A DNA stretch of 64,000 bases, taken from positions 124,001-188,000 of the forward strand of contig JACDTU010000028.1 of the NCBI GenBank assembly GCA_022376465.1, in the 5' to 3' direction. This document shows positions 34,920-44,221 of this stretch, in pieces. How positions within the stretch are numbered: the stretch's first letter is position 1; every line of letters begins with the position of its first letter. Both the position numbers and the translations under genes were made by a program. Source of the stretch: Cubamyces lactineus. Taxonomy: Eukaryota; Basidiomycota; Agaricomycetes; Polyporales; Polyporaceae. Below the pieces are notes generated by a model, which ran no database searches, had not been told where the DNA came from, and worked only from the letters and a program-made list of their open reading frames with translations.

Positions 34920-34924
34920 GGGAT
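34920..34924. repeat. Copia target-site duplication, left (GGGAT)
   Basis: GGGAT directly outside the left LTR is repeated at 41240-41244 outside the right LTR. Five-base duplications are usual for Ty1/copia integrases. Confidence 0.9.
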
Positions 34925-35457
34925 TGACGAACTTCTGAACCTAGAAGGCTGGGGAGCGACCTGAAAGCGACACAAAGAAGTCTTCAGTCTGTGAGCGAAC
35001 GACTATATTGCATAGTATAAGTACCTGAAAGCGACACAAAGAAGCTACAAGTACTCAGTAAGTAACTGCATATAAACCATAGGTAATAAGGGAACTTACT
35101 CTTCAGTCTGTGAGCGAACGACTGAAGAGCAGGGGCGAAGAATGTCCTCCTTATATATTGAGAGAGGAGTGCCATGAGTAAGCGGAGAAAGGAGGCATGT
35201 GATCGCTATGTACGATGAGTAAGACCATGGTGCGAGTATCGCGACATATGGTGTCATAGGTATAGAACCCTCTGGAAGGATCCGTAGCAGTGTAGAACGC
35301 AACGGAAAGATGGAGAGAATGAAGGAATGTCCAACTACAGTACGTACACTGAGCAGTCCATAAAAGGCATAAAGTCCATGCTGTGCGCGTTGTAGGCGCC
35401 ACAGCCACAAGGTCCACATTCCCGGTCCGGCACAGCCGATAACCTGGAAGTTCAACA
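34925..35457 (-). repeat. Copia 3' LTR
   Basis: 533 bp, matching 40707-41239 at an offset of 5782. It contains a TATATAAGG promoter motif on the minus strand (about 35148-35159). It also has two internally duplicated modules: 22 bp at 34959-34980 and 35023-35044, and 24 bp at 34981-35004 and 35100-35123. Confidence 0.95.
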
Positions 35458-35468
35458 CTCCCACTCGT

Positions 35469-37046
35469 TCAAACTGCGGAGGGAGAGACTAGACCAATCG
35501 CCTTTCTGAAGCGCTCCAATATAGAGAAGGAGACGTTCTTCGTCAAGGAATCAGCTAGTTGATCCTCTGTCGCTACGTAGAAGATGTCGATCGTCCCTAA
35601 CTCAGCTTGTTCGCGAGTGTAGTGGTACTGGACGTCGACGTGCTTCGTGCGACGCTCGGTGACAGGATTAACCGACAAGAAGATGGACCCTTGGTTGTCG
35701 AGACACAAGGGTGTAGGACGAGAGATGTCATCCCCCAACTCTTCACCAAACGTGCGAAGCCATACAACTTGACGACAAGCGTCTGACGCAGCCTTGTATT
35801 CCGCCTCGGTCGAGGAGAGCGAAACAGTCGGCTGTTTCCTAGACTGCCAGGAAATAGTGCCGCCCGCCATCAAGAAGACGTAAGCTCCAGTGGACCTGCG
35901 GTCATCTCGGTCCTCAGCCCAGTCTGAGTCTGAATAACCCAAAAGACCGTCATTCGAGGAACCGAAGTAACGCAACCGGTAGTCTTTGGTCCCTTGCAGG
36001 TACCGCAGGACATACTTGGCATAGTTCCAGTGTGCGTCACTAGGATTAGAGTTGTACTGAGACAACTTCTGGACCGCGAAGGAAATATCCGGACGTGTAC
36101 CCAAAGTTGCATAGAGCAGGCTGCCAATCAGGCTCTGGTACCGTTTCCGGGAGTGGTCGGCGGCGGTGTGACTAGATTTCTCCAGTACAGCACCAGCAGG
36201 GAGGGGAGTGCGAGCCGGCTTGCAGTCAGCCATGTCGAAACGTTCGAGAACAGACTGGATGTAGTCTATCTGGTCGATGTCGATCGTTCGAGCTTTACGA
36301 TCGCGAACAATGTTCAGACCAAGAAAACGCGAGACAGGACCCAGATCCGTCATCTTGAACCGCTGCATCAAGGCCTCCTTGGTAGCCTTGATATGGCCAG
36401 GCTTGTCACCCATGAGGAGTAGATCGTCGACATACAGAACGATGATCGTGACGGAATCCCCCCTATGTCGCCGATATACGTAGACTCCGGCATCAGAGTA
36501 TGTCCGTATGAATCCCAGATCTAGCAAGATTTGGTGTATCTTGGCGTTCCATTGACGAGACGCCTGCTTCAAGCCATAGATAGCTTTCAGCAATAGACAC
36601 ACGAAGTTTTCCTTGCCAGGAACAATCCAGCCCTCAGGCTGTTCCATGTAGATCTCCTCCTCCAAGTCGCCGTTCAAGAACGCAGTTTTGACGTCCATTG
36701 ACTCGATGTCCCAGTCCTCAAGCGCAGCGTGCGCGAGTAGGTAACGAATCGACTCAAAACGCGCAACAGGCGAGAAGGTTTCATTGTAATCCTCCCCCCA
36801 GACCTGAGTAAAACCCTTGGCCACAAGACGAGCCTTATACCGACCATCATGCTTGATGTCATACACCCAACGATTGGCGACGACTTGTCGGTTTTTCGGC
36901 CTAGGCACAAGAAGCCAGGTCTTGTTCTCAATGAGCGAGTCGTACTCTGCTTTTTCAGCTGCACGCCACTTCTCCGCGTCTGGAGATGCCATGGCTTGTC
37001 GATGAGAGTTAGGAATGCCAGGCTTATGGGTTGCGGCAGCGAGCAT
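35469..37046 (-). CDS. Copia pol, reverse transcriptase and RNase H part
   Basis: 525 codons in the same frame as the upstream GAG-integrase frame, separated from it only by TAA and six codons. RT motifs: the ARLVAKGF and FSPVARFESIR blocks, MDVKTAFLNGDL, and the catalytic YVDDLLLMG. RNase H: GYSDSDWAEDRDDRRSTGAY, the glutamate in SSTEAEYKA, and HVDVQYHYTRE. The frame ends within the polypurine tract beside the LTR. The first ATG after the stop is probably not a true start; without readthrough or reinitiation the RT would not be made. Confidence 0.95.
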   Translation of the reverse strand: MLAAATHKPGIPNSHRQAMASPDAEKWRAAEKAEYDSLIENKTWLLVPRPKNRQVVANRWVYDIKHDGRYKARLVAKGFTQVWGEDYNETFSPVARFESIRYLLAHAALEDWDIESMDVKTAFLNGDLEEEIYMEQPEGWIVPGKENFVCLLLKAIYGLKQASRQWNAKIHQILLDLGFIRTYSDAGVYVYRRHRGDSVTIIVLYVDDLLLMGDKPGHIKATKEALMQRFKMTDLGPVSRFLGLNIVRDRKARTIDIDQIDYIQSVLERFDMADCKPARTPLPAGAVLEKSSHTAADHSRKRYQSLIGSLLYATLGTRPDISFAVQKLSQYNSNPSDAHWNYAKYVLRYLQGTKDYRLRYFGSSNDGLLGYSDSDWAEDRDDRRSTGAYVFLMAGGTISWQSRKQPTVSLSSTEAEYKAASDACRQVVWLRTFGEELGDDISRPTPLCLDNQGSIFLSVNPVTERRTKHVDVQYHYTREQAELGTIDIFYVATEDQLADSLTKNVSFSILERFRKAIGLVSPSAV

Positions 37047-37067
37047 TGTAATGATAGTTTGTACAAC

Positions 37068-40000
37068 TTATTCATCGTCCTCCAAGTTCCCTTCCGCGTC
37101 TGTACGAGCATCAACCTTTGCAGGTGGCTCATCACCATACACGCTGTCCCTGTAGCGCTCAGGTCTAGGAACGTTCTCGCGACGAGGGCGATCACGCGCT
37201 ATGCTAGGACCTCCCACTGGCTCATGACGATTTCGCTGGTGGCTAGGCCGCGGAGGAGGAACAGCAGGTGGTGGATTAGGTTGTTGCGGAGGAGGGGGAG
37301 CAGGTTGCTCTGGAGGTGCAGGAGGTGCAGGAGGTGCGGCCTCCGGGAGAGGAATAGGAAGAGGGATATCGATCTCGAAGTTTTCAGGCTCAGCATTGGA
37401 GGCATCGTCTGAAGGGACTTCTTGATCTGAGAACGGACTATCGTCTGGGGTAACAGGACGATTGCCAGGAATCTTGCGTGCAGGAAAAGACTCTTCGTCG
37501 AAGATCACATCACGAGATACGACGATAGAGTGGGTGGCTGGATTCCAGAATTTATACCCCTTGGAACCCTGCTCATACCCGACAAAGATCATCTCGACAG
37601 CCTTCTTGTCGAGTTTCCCTTTGCGCTTGTCCTTTTGCACGTGAACGTAGGCTTTGCAGCCAAAAACGCGGAAATAGGACACATCAGGGATGGTCCCATC
37701 CCACAGAGTGATGGGGCATCGCCATTTCAGGCGACGCATAGGCTGACGATTGTAGATATGTACGGCTGCCTCGATAGCGAGTTGCCAGAAACCGTGACTA
37801 AGTCCAGCATGATGAAGCATAGACAGAGCCTTCTCAGTGATTGTACGGTTCCAGCGTTCAGCGCGTCCATTCTGCTGAGGCGAATCAGGCATGGTTTTGT
37901 GGTGCTCAATCCCTAGGCTGCGGAGAAGCTCGGAGAACTCGTTTGACGTGTACTCCCCACCACGATCAGAGCGGACTCGCTTGATTTTCCTCCCAGTTTG
38001 ATTCTCAGCCCAAGCCTTGAAGTCCTTGAACGCTTTGAAGGCGTCCGACTTGTACTTCAGGAAGTAAGCACGGGCGAGACCGGAGTAATCATCGATGAAA
38101 CTAGCGAAGTACTTGAACCCGCTGCCAACTGACGCAGTGCGCATTGGCCCATCAAGATCAGTGTGGACGAGCTCAAGGGGCTCAGTCGCACGCTTTTCTG
38201 ACGGCGGGAAAGGGAGTCTGTGGGATTTGCCAAAGGCACAACCCTCACACGGTTCATCATCCGCAGGATCAAGCTGGTCAACACCCTTTACGTTCTTAGG
38301 CAGGTGGCGAAGAGGCTCCTTGCCTGCATGACCAAAGCGACGATGCCAGGTCTTGTAACTGCGAACGTTGAGGTGGACATGCCTGTTCAGAAGAATCTCC
38401 AGAGTCAAATCATAGAGATTGCTCGCAGGATTGTACGGTGCCTCAAGGATCTTTCGACCCTTGATGCGAATCGTCGAGCCTGAGTTGACAGCGCCTTCCG
38501 GCTGCTTGTCAAAGATCATCATCTTCCTCGCTCCTTGGAAGAGAGAATAACCATTCTTCTCAATGGTACCGGTGGAGAACAGTCGTGCAGAGGCCTGAGG
38601 CACATAGCAGACGTTTGGAAGAGTGATAGTCCACCGTTGACCATCGATAAGAGTCTCAGCTTTGACAGTGCCTTGACCGAGTCCCTGAATGACTGAACCT
38701 TCGCCAGATGAGGCGGTATTGAAGGTCAGTGGTTTGTCGAAGGGTTCGTACTCGGTGAAGTCGTCAAAGCACCAAGTGACGTGCTGAGATGCGCCAGAGT
38801 CCATCAGCCAACGAGTATACCTCACACCAGCAGCAGCTTTCGCCGCATCATAGAAAGAAGCGTGCATGTTAGAGCCGGTTTCAGCTACAAGTACATTGGC
38901 CGAGACGTGCGCATGGTCATGAGAATTGTCCTTTCCCTTCCCTTTGTCCTTGTCCTTATCCTTGTCCTTCTTCTTGCCACCGTTGCCCTTACCCTTGTTG
39001 CCCTTGGGGCGAAGCTCGGGGTGCTTCTTGTAGCAAGTCGACTCGTGATGGGTCTGACTGCCACAGAAGTCGCAGGGGCCAGACGGCTTGGGCTTGGTCT
39101 TGGAGATCCGGGCAGCAGATTGACCGGTCTTGCGCATGGCTTCCTCAGAGAGAGATTTCTCAAGGATGACGTCGACGGTGATCTTGTCGAGTTCCATAGT
39201 GGCCATGAGCGCAGAGATCATAGGTCGGTAGGACTCCGGGACCTTGGAGAGAAGGATGAGGGCCTGGATGTTGTCCTCTAACTTCAGGCCATTGGTCGAG
39301 ATCTCGCGGATACGCGTGACGATCCGACTCATCTGATCCTGAAGTGAACGCTGGTCCGACATGCGAGACTCGCTGATGAGCGACTCAAAGAGACCCCAAA
39401 CGTGCGCAGAGTTCGGTTTCCCAAACTTGTCTTTCAGCGCATCCCACATCTCTTTGGCAGTGAGATTGGCCGGAGAGGAGGTACCGTTGGTCGTCTTCGT
39501 CTCAAGGAGATAGTGGAAGCTAGGCCCAGTCCGCATGAAGAGCAGACCGCATGCCTGAGCATTCTTCTTCCTATACTCCTTGCGCTCTTCAGCGTCGGTA
39601 GGTTCAGTCGTCTCCGAAGAGACTACATCCCAGCAGTTCATGAACATGAGAAGACCCTTCATCTTCGCAGCCCAGTCGGCATACTGGCTGGCCGAAGAAA
39701 GGAGAGGGACAGATTCAGGTTTGATGTCGCCCATAGTGAGGAGAAAGAATTGGGGCGAATCGACGAGGTTCTCGGTTAGATCGAGTGTAGGAAGTGGAGA
39801 TTGTGGAGGCGCGAATTGGAGAGGCGCGTCCGGAGGAAGGGGTGTGGGAGCAAGGAGAGGTGAAAGCTCGTAGACTGATTCTAGGTCTTCTTCTTCTTCT
39901 GTCGAAGAAGGAGGAAGCGGAGTAACTTGCCAAGGTTCTGGGACTACAGCCCAGAGGTTACCAGGTGGAGGCTCTTGAAGGTTCTGGTAGCGATTAGGAC

Positions 40001-40190
40001 AGGGGAAGCTATCGCAAGCAAAGTAGCTGTCGTCTTCTGGGTCGTAGTAACGGTCGAGGTTCTCGTCGACGTCGAAGAAGTGGATAAGCCCAGAACAATC
40101 AAAGGCAGATGATTCCGAAGGGTTGTCGAGAGTGGCGTCGACTTCCTCCTCAGAATCTATGGCAAGGGGTTCCGCTGTGGTCGGCTCCAA
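37068..40190 (-). CDS. Copia GAG-protease-integrase polyprotein
   Basis: 1040 codons. An acidic N-terminal extension of about 150 residues precedes MGDIKPES, where GAG similarity begins. A UBN2-like GAG region follows, then a CCHC zinc knuckle (CDFCGSQTHHESTC, about residue 372), an aspartic protease motif LMDSGASQH (about 460), the HHCC pre-integrase domain (HRRFGHAG...CEGCAFGKSH), and integrase catalytic residues in HTDLDGP, FIDDYSG and PQQNGRAERWN. A proline-rich, acidic linker ends at the TAA. The break therefore separates integrase from RT rather than GAG from POL, which is unlike known programmed readthrough sites. Confidence 0.95.
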   Translation of the reverse strand: MEPTTAEPLAIDSEEEVDATLDNPSESSAFDCSGLIHFFDVDENLDRYYDPEDDSYFACDSFPCPNRYQNLQEPPPGNLWAVVPEPWQVTPLPPSSTEEEEDLESVYELSPLLAPTPLPPDAPLQFAPPQSPLPTLDLTENLVDSPQFFLLTMGDIKPESVPLLSSASQYADWAAKMKGLLMFMNCWDVVSSETTEPTDAEERKEYRKKNAQACGLLFMRTGPSFHYLLETKTTNGTSSPANLTAKEMWDALKDKFGKPNSAHVWGLFESLISESRMSDQRSLQDQMSRIVTRIREISTNGLKLEDNIQALILLSKVPESYRPMISALMATMELDKITVDVILEKSLSEEAMRKTGQSAARISKTKPKPSGPCDFCGSQTHHESTCYKKHPELRPKGNKGKGNGGKKKDKDKDKDKGKGKDNSHDHAHVSANVLVAETGSNMHASFYDAAKAAAGVRYTRWLMDSGASQHVTWCFDDFTEYEPFDKPLTFNTASSGEGSVIQGLGQGTVKAETLIDGQRWTITLPNVCYVPQASARLFSTGTIEKNGYSLFQGARKMMIFDKQPEGAVNSGSTIRIKGRKILEAPYNPASNLYDLTLEILLNRHVHLNVRSYKTWHRRFGHAGKEPLRHLPKNVKGVDQLDPADDEPCEGCAFGKSHRLPFPPSEKRATEPLELVHTDLDGPMRTASVGSGFKYFASFIDDYSGLARAYFLKYKSDAFKAFKDFKAWAENQTGRKIKRVRSDRGGEYTSNEFSELLRSLGIEHHKTMPDSPQQNGRAERWNRTITEKALSMLHHAGLSHGFWQLAIEAAVHIYNRQPMRRLKWRCPITLWDGTIPDVSYFRVFGCKAYVHVQKDKRKGKLDKKAVEMIFVGYEQGSKGYKFWNPATHSIVVSRDVIFDEESFPARKIPGNRPVTPDDSPFSDQEVPSDDASNAEPENFEIDIPLPIPLPEAAPPAPPAPPEQPAPPPPQQPNPPPAVPPPRPSHQRNRHEPVGGPSIARDRPRRENVPRPERYRDSVYGDEPPAKVDARTDAEGNLEDDE

Positions 40191-40683
40191 AACGGTTCAG
40201 AAAAAACGCGATGATTGACTTGCTGTGTGCACCGAGAAGTCCTGGTAGATGGGAACACCTGTTCAGGAGAACCAGAGATCCAGACAGCCGAAATGCCCGA
40301 AAATCTGGGTAGAAGTTGCCAACTGTGCCCAAGAAAAACTATGTACTGCTATCCGACAAAAAGAGTATCGTAAGGAGGGTCCAGACGGTTGTCCTCCGGT
40401 CCTAAGTTCCTAAAGAACCCGGATACAAGGGCTGGCTGTCGCAAGTGCGAGGCCTGACCCAGGGATACTAGAAAGAGCTCGCTACAAAGAGCTGTACAGC
40501 CTACTGAGTACTAGGGCTATAGTAAAAGCACTCAGGGCTGCGTCACGAGCGCAGAAATGTCCCCCTGGTAGCAGTGTCGGCGGGCAACAGTCAAGAGTTA
40601 AGGAATTATGGAGGGGAGGGTGCACAACAGCGATGTCGACGAAGGGAGGGTGCGCGCAGAGATGTCGACGGAAGCAGCAACAA

Positions 40684-40706
40684 GTTAGAGCGCAGGGCTC
40701 ATAACC
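40684..40706 (-). other. Copia primer-binding site, matching an internal tRNA-Met fragment
   Basis: The 23 bases directly inside the upstream LTR read, on the plus strand, as the D-arm edge and anticodon arm of an elongator tRNA-Met: AGAGCGCAGGG, then the loop CTCATAA with anticodon CAT. The element RNA would pair with an internal tRNA segment, not the usual 3' CCA end. This is the half-tRNA priming mode known for Drosophila copia. Confidence 0.6.
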
Positions 40707-41239
40707 TGACGAACTTCTGAACCTAGAAGGCTGGGGAGCGACCTGAAAGCGACACAAAGAAGTCTTCAGTCTGTGAGCGAACGACTATATTGCATAGTAT
40801 AAGTACCTGAAAGCGACACAAAGAAGCTACAAGTACTCAGTAAGTAACTGCATATAAACCATAGGTAATAAGGGAACTTACTCTTCAGTCTGTGAGCGAA
40901 CGACTGAAGAGCAGGGGCGAAGAATGTCCTCCTTATATATTGAGAGAGGAGTGCCATGAGTAAGCGGAGAAAGGAGGCATGTGATCGCTATGTACGATGA
41001 GTAAGACCATGGTGCGAGTATCGCGACATATGGTGTCATAGGTATAGAACCCTCTGGAAGGATCCGTAGCAGTGTAGAACGCAACGGAAAGATGGAGAGA
41101 ATGAAGGAATGTCCAACTACAGTACGTACACTGAGCAGTCCATAAAAGGCATAAAGTCCATGCTGTGCGCGTTGTAGGCGCCACAGCCACAAGGTCCACA
41201 TTCCCGGTCCGGCACAGCCGATAACCTGGAAGTTCAACA
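40707..41239 (-). repeat. Copia 5' LTR
   Basis: Second LTR copy, identical by eye to 34925-35457. It supplies the minus-strand promoter (TATATAAGG, about 40930-40941) for the element. Confidence 0.95.
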
Positions 41240-41244
41240 GGGAT
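41240..41244. repeat. Copia target-site duplication, right (GGGAT)
   Basis: Matches 34920-34924. Confidence 0.9.
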
Positions 41245-41638
41245 GACGCGCCACGACGTGGGGAGAGGACGCTGGACGATTATGCTAATACGCGATTGAC
41301 TGCGTTTGAACTTTGGTGAATCCACTCGACCGTTTAGAGGCGCACAGGTCGCTTAATGCGTGCGTAGCGAATTGAAGAGTACTCTGCGCTACAGCGTACA
41401 CGCATGGCTTCCGCACACGCGTACGGTGTACACGGAGCAACTCACGAAGGTATCAATAATACCCTGATAAGCAATCAATGTGTCAATCCGGGACGTCCGG
41501 TGGCGTTAATTGCGTAACGTGAACGCCTCACGGACGCTACCTAAACACTACCACCCATGCATCGCGGCGCTATATATCCTGAGATGAACGTTTGAACCGC
41601 GTCGCAGACCTCTACAGCGGCAGTCGCAAGCCCTCCAA
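41245..41638. other. Upstream region of F-box copy 2
   Basis: A 394-bp gap between copia and the F-box ATG. A TATA-like GCTATATATCC near 41569 sits about 70 bp before the ATG. No other feature is seen. Confidence 0.4.
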
Positions 41639-43785
41639 ATGTCTCATCCCGCTCTTCCTTCTCAGTTGGAGGATACGACGGCGACTGACCCTTCCGTAGA
41701 TCCTATTCTAATGAATACCAAACGCCCACGTCAACAATCTCTGCACTCTTGGGCGCCACAGGCCACACTTGTACATGCGGAGGTCGTCTGCCAAGACCTT
41801 GTCAAAGAATACAACTTGGCGCTGTCGGGAAAGAGGCAAGTATTGCCATGCGATTTGGCTGGCGAAGTGATACTAAACAAGTTTGAATTCTACTATCAGC
41901 ACTTTAGACCTGCATACTGTGAGTAGTTGCCCTGCTTCTCCGGAAGCGACCTTGATGTAGCCGTTTCCAGCTGCGCTCCCTGAGCACCTTCCTAGACAAG
42001 TCGCGAACGATCGTCCGCGAGCTCATCAATGCGACCAGACCGATCAATAAGCTACCTGCGGAAATCCTCGTGTATATCTTCTCTCTAGTTCCTAACGATA
42101 TCGTCTGGAACCACGACTTCGTGAAGTCAGAGCCAACGTTCATGCAGAACGTTCCAGACTACTGCCCTCTTCTCCTTGTTTGCAGTCATTGGTACAAACT
42201 CATCATGGGCACGCCTTCTTTCTGGTCGACGATCATAGACTACATCGAACCAAGACAGGAGAGCTTCCTCTACGCTAACTACATCTCGCGCTGTTCAAGT
42301 GGGCCACTGTGTGTCTTCGTCCGGATGGGCCCGACACCCGAGATGCGCGAACGCCATCGAAACCCGTTTTTCAACGCTCGCGTCAGACAGCTTGTCTACA
42401 ACTGCAACGCGGTCTTTTGCCAGCGGAGTTGTGGCGAGTTCCTCAAGGACTATCCTTTTCCTGATCTCGACACATGCATTCTAGCCCAACACTACTGCTC
42501 GAGACATGATCCGGAGGCTTCTCGCATTCTGCCGTCTAGCCATCGGCTCCGTTGTCTCTACATCTACAGCTCCAACTTCATTCCTACAACGGTGTTCCCT
42601 CTTCTCCAGGAGTTCCGCTTACGAGGCGCGCATTTCGAACGCGGCTCTGAAGTCGCCCTCTGGACGTTCCTTTCGACCAGCCCACGACTGCAAATTGTCG
42701 AGTTAGATACCTTCATCCGCGACTCCCCAAACATGGCTGTCCCAAACTACCAACAATGCTCGCATGAGAAGCTATCGCTGGACTGCCTCCGCATCGTCAT
42801 TTTGACGCAGAACTTCTCGAGTGATAGTGTCGACGGCTCGAAGTATTCGCCTGCTATCTCACTCGTGCGGTGGTTCGCGGCCCACTTCACCGTGCCTCCT
42901 ACCTGCGCATACCGCGTCGGCCCCATTCTACCCAGGCACTTGGAAACGATTCCGAGCCTCTTCAACCTTACCGCATTCGCTAGCTCCGCGATTATCACGG
43001 AATGTCGAAGGATGGGTCGATCGAGGAGTCTCTCCCTGGACGTCCTGACTGCAGACAACGTCCGCCTCACATTCGAGGTCCGCGGATGTGTCATCCAGCC
43101 TCCCTCGGAGCTAGAGGAGGAAGATGAAACGGATGACGAAGATGGGGAAGACGGAGACGACGAGGATGTCGATGACGAGACGGATGACGAACCCGAGGTT
43201 GTCGCCCCGGGGAACACACATCAAGCCCGCGTCCGCTTTGGCTCCTCGCTCTCCTCGTCCATGTTGTCTGCCCTACGACGCCTGCGGGTCGGAATGGGTG
43301 CGGGCTGGACGCTCATCCAACCCTCCTCTATCCTATCCGTCTTCCCGCTCCTCGAAGCCCTGGTGATCGCGGATCCTGGCCAGCGCTATGGAAGGCGTCT
43401 CTGGTATACCATTACGGAGATGCTCGATGCGCTCATGCCAAACCCGAGTGGGACCGTCCCCTGCCCCGCACTCAAGAGCGTCACGGTCGACTGCGCCAGC
43501 GCGATGTGCGTGGACGCACGCGAGTACCCGGACGCTGACGATCCAGGACCCCTCCTCCAGAAGTTTAGGGAGCTCGCGGTCGCCCGCCGATCGACTGGCC
43601 TCCCAATCCATCGCTTCTTCCTCTTCTTCATGACGAGGAGTGGCGGTGATATGGCCGGGGATGGCGAACTGGTCGCCTCACCATGCTTATACGAGTACGA
43701 CGCTGACGCGGTCCTGCTTCGCGCCACCCGTGGCGAGGCCGCGAGCGAAGCTGTGAGCCAGGAGTGGGAGCGTTATCGTACTTGA
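41639..43785 (+). CDS. F-box protein, copy 2 (intact)
   Basis: Exons 41639-41835, a 19-nt microexon 41900-41918, and 41971-43785 give 676 residues. The first intron is GC-AG (GCAAGT donor) with a perfect branch site (GATACTAAAC). The second starts GTGAGT. The microexon (reading STLDLHT with its split first codon) corresponds base for base in length and phase to the one in copy 1. The F-box covers INKLPAEILVYIFSLVP to HWYKLIMGTPSFW. Leucine-rich, repeat-like segments fill the rest. A highly acidic run (EEEDETDDEDGEDGDDEDV) lies at the place where copy 1 also has one. It probably acts as a substrate adaptor in an SCF E3 ligase; the target is unknown. Confidence 0.85.
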
Positions 43786-44221
43786 TTTATTGCGGTTCAT
43801 CGCGCCTGCTCTTCGTTGCGATGATATAGGTACTGTATGCGCGCGCAGTTGTACACGCTTGGCGATGGCTAGTGTGTTGCTTGCCGTGTCAATAGAGACC
43901 GAACATTTAGTACTAGTGGCGTAAGGCACACTACACGGCTGTACCACTATATCGATGATAGCTGCCCCGCTTTGACAGTATATGACGACGTTCACTGCCC
44001 GCAGGCACCGGGTCTTGTCAGGCAAGAGGTGGGTGCCCCTGGCGGTTAGATGGATATATATATGTACGCGACTTGACTTCCTTCAGCCACATTTGTCGAT
44101 CACGCATTCTGCGTTGTCGCCTCCCACTTGGAAGTACGTACACCCATAATCAGCGGCCTTCCGCGGATCGATTTGTACAGCACGGCTGACCTGCTATGTA
44201 TAACAGACGACCGTAGGATCA
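43786..44221. other. Intergenic between F-box genes
   Basis: The 3' flank of copy 2 and promoter of the next gene; a TATATATATG stretch at about 44053 may be its TATA box. No gene seen. Confidence 0.4.

Larger units (their letters stand above)
34925..41239 (-). mobile_element. Complete Ty1/copia LTR retrotransposon
   Basis: A 6315-bp element transcribed on the minus strand. It has 533-bp LTRs (34925-35457 and 40707-41239) with TG...CA ends, GGGAT target duplications, a primer-binding site at 40684-40706 and a purine-rich tract next to the downstream LTR (35458-35470). The order GAG-protease-integrase-RT-RNase H defines Ty1/copia. The LTRs appear identical throughout by eye, so it inserted recently. 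The only visible defect is one in-frame TAA (37068-37070) between integrase and RT. Confidence 0.96.

Noticed and set aside
40684..40706. Fragment of a tRNA-Met gene
   Set aside because: Only the D-edge and anticodon arm are present and it abuts an LTR; it is better explained as the copia primer-binding site.
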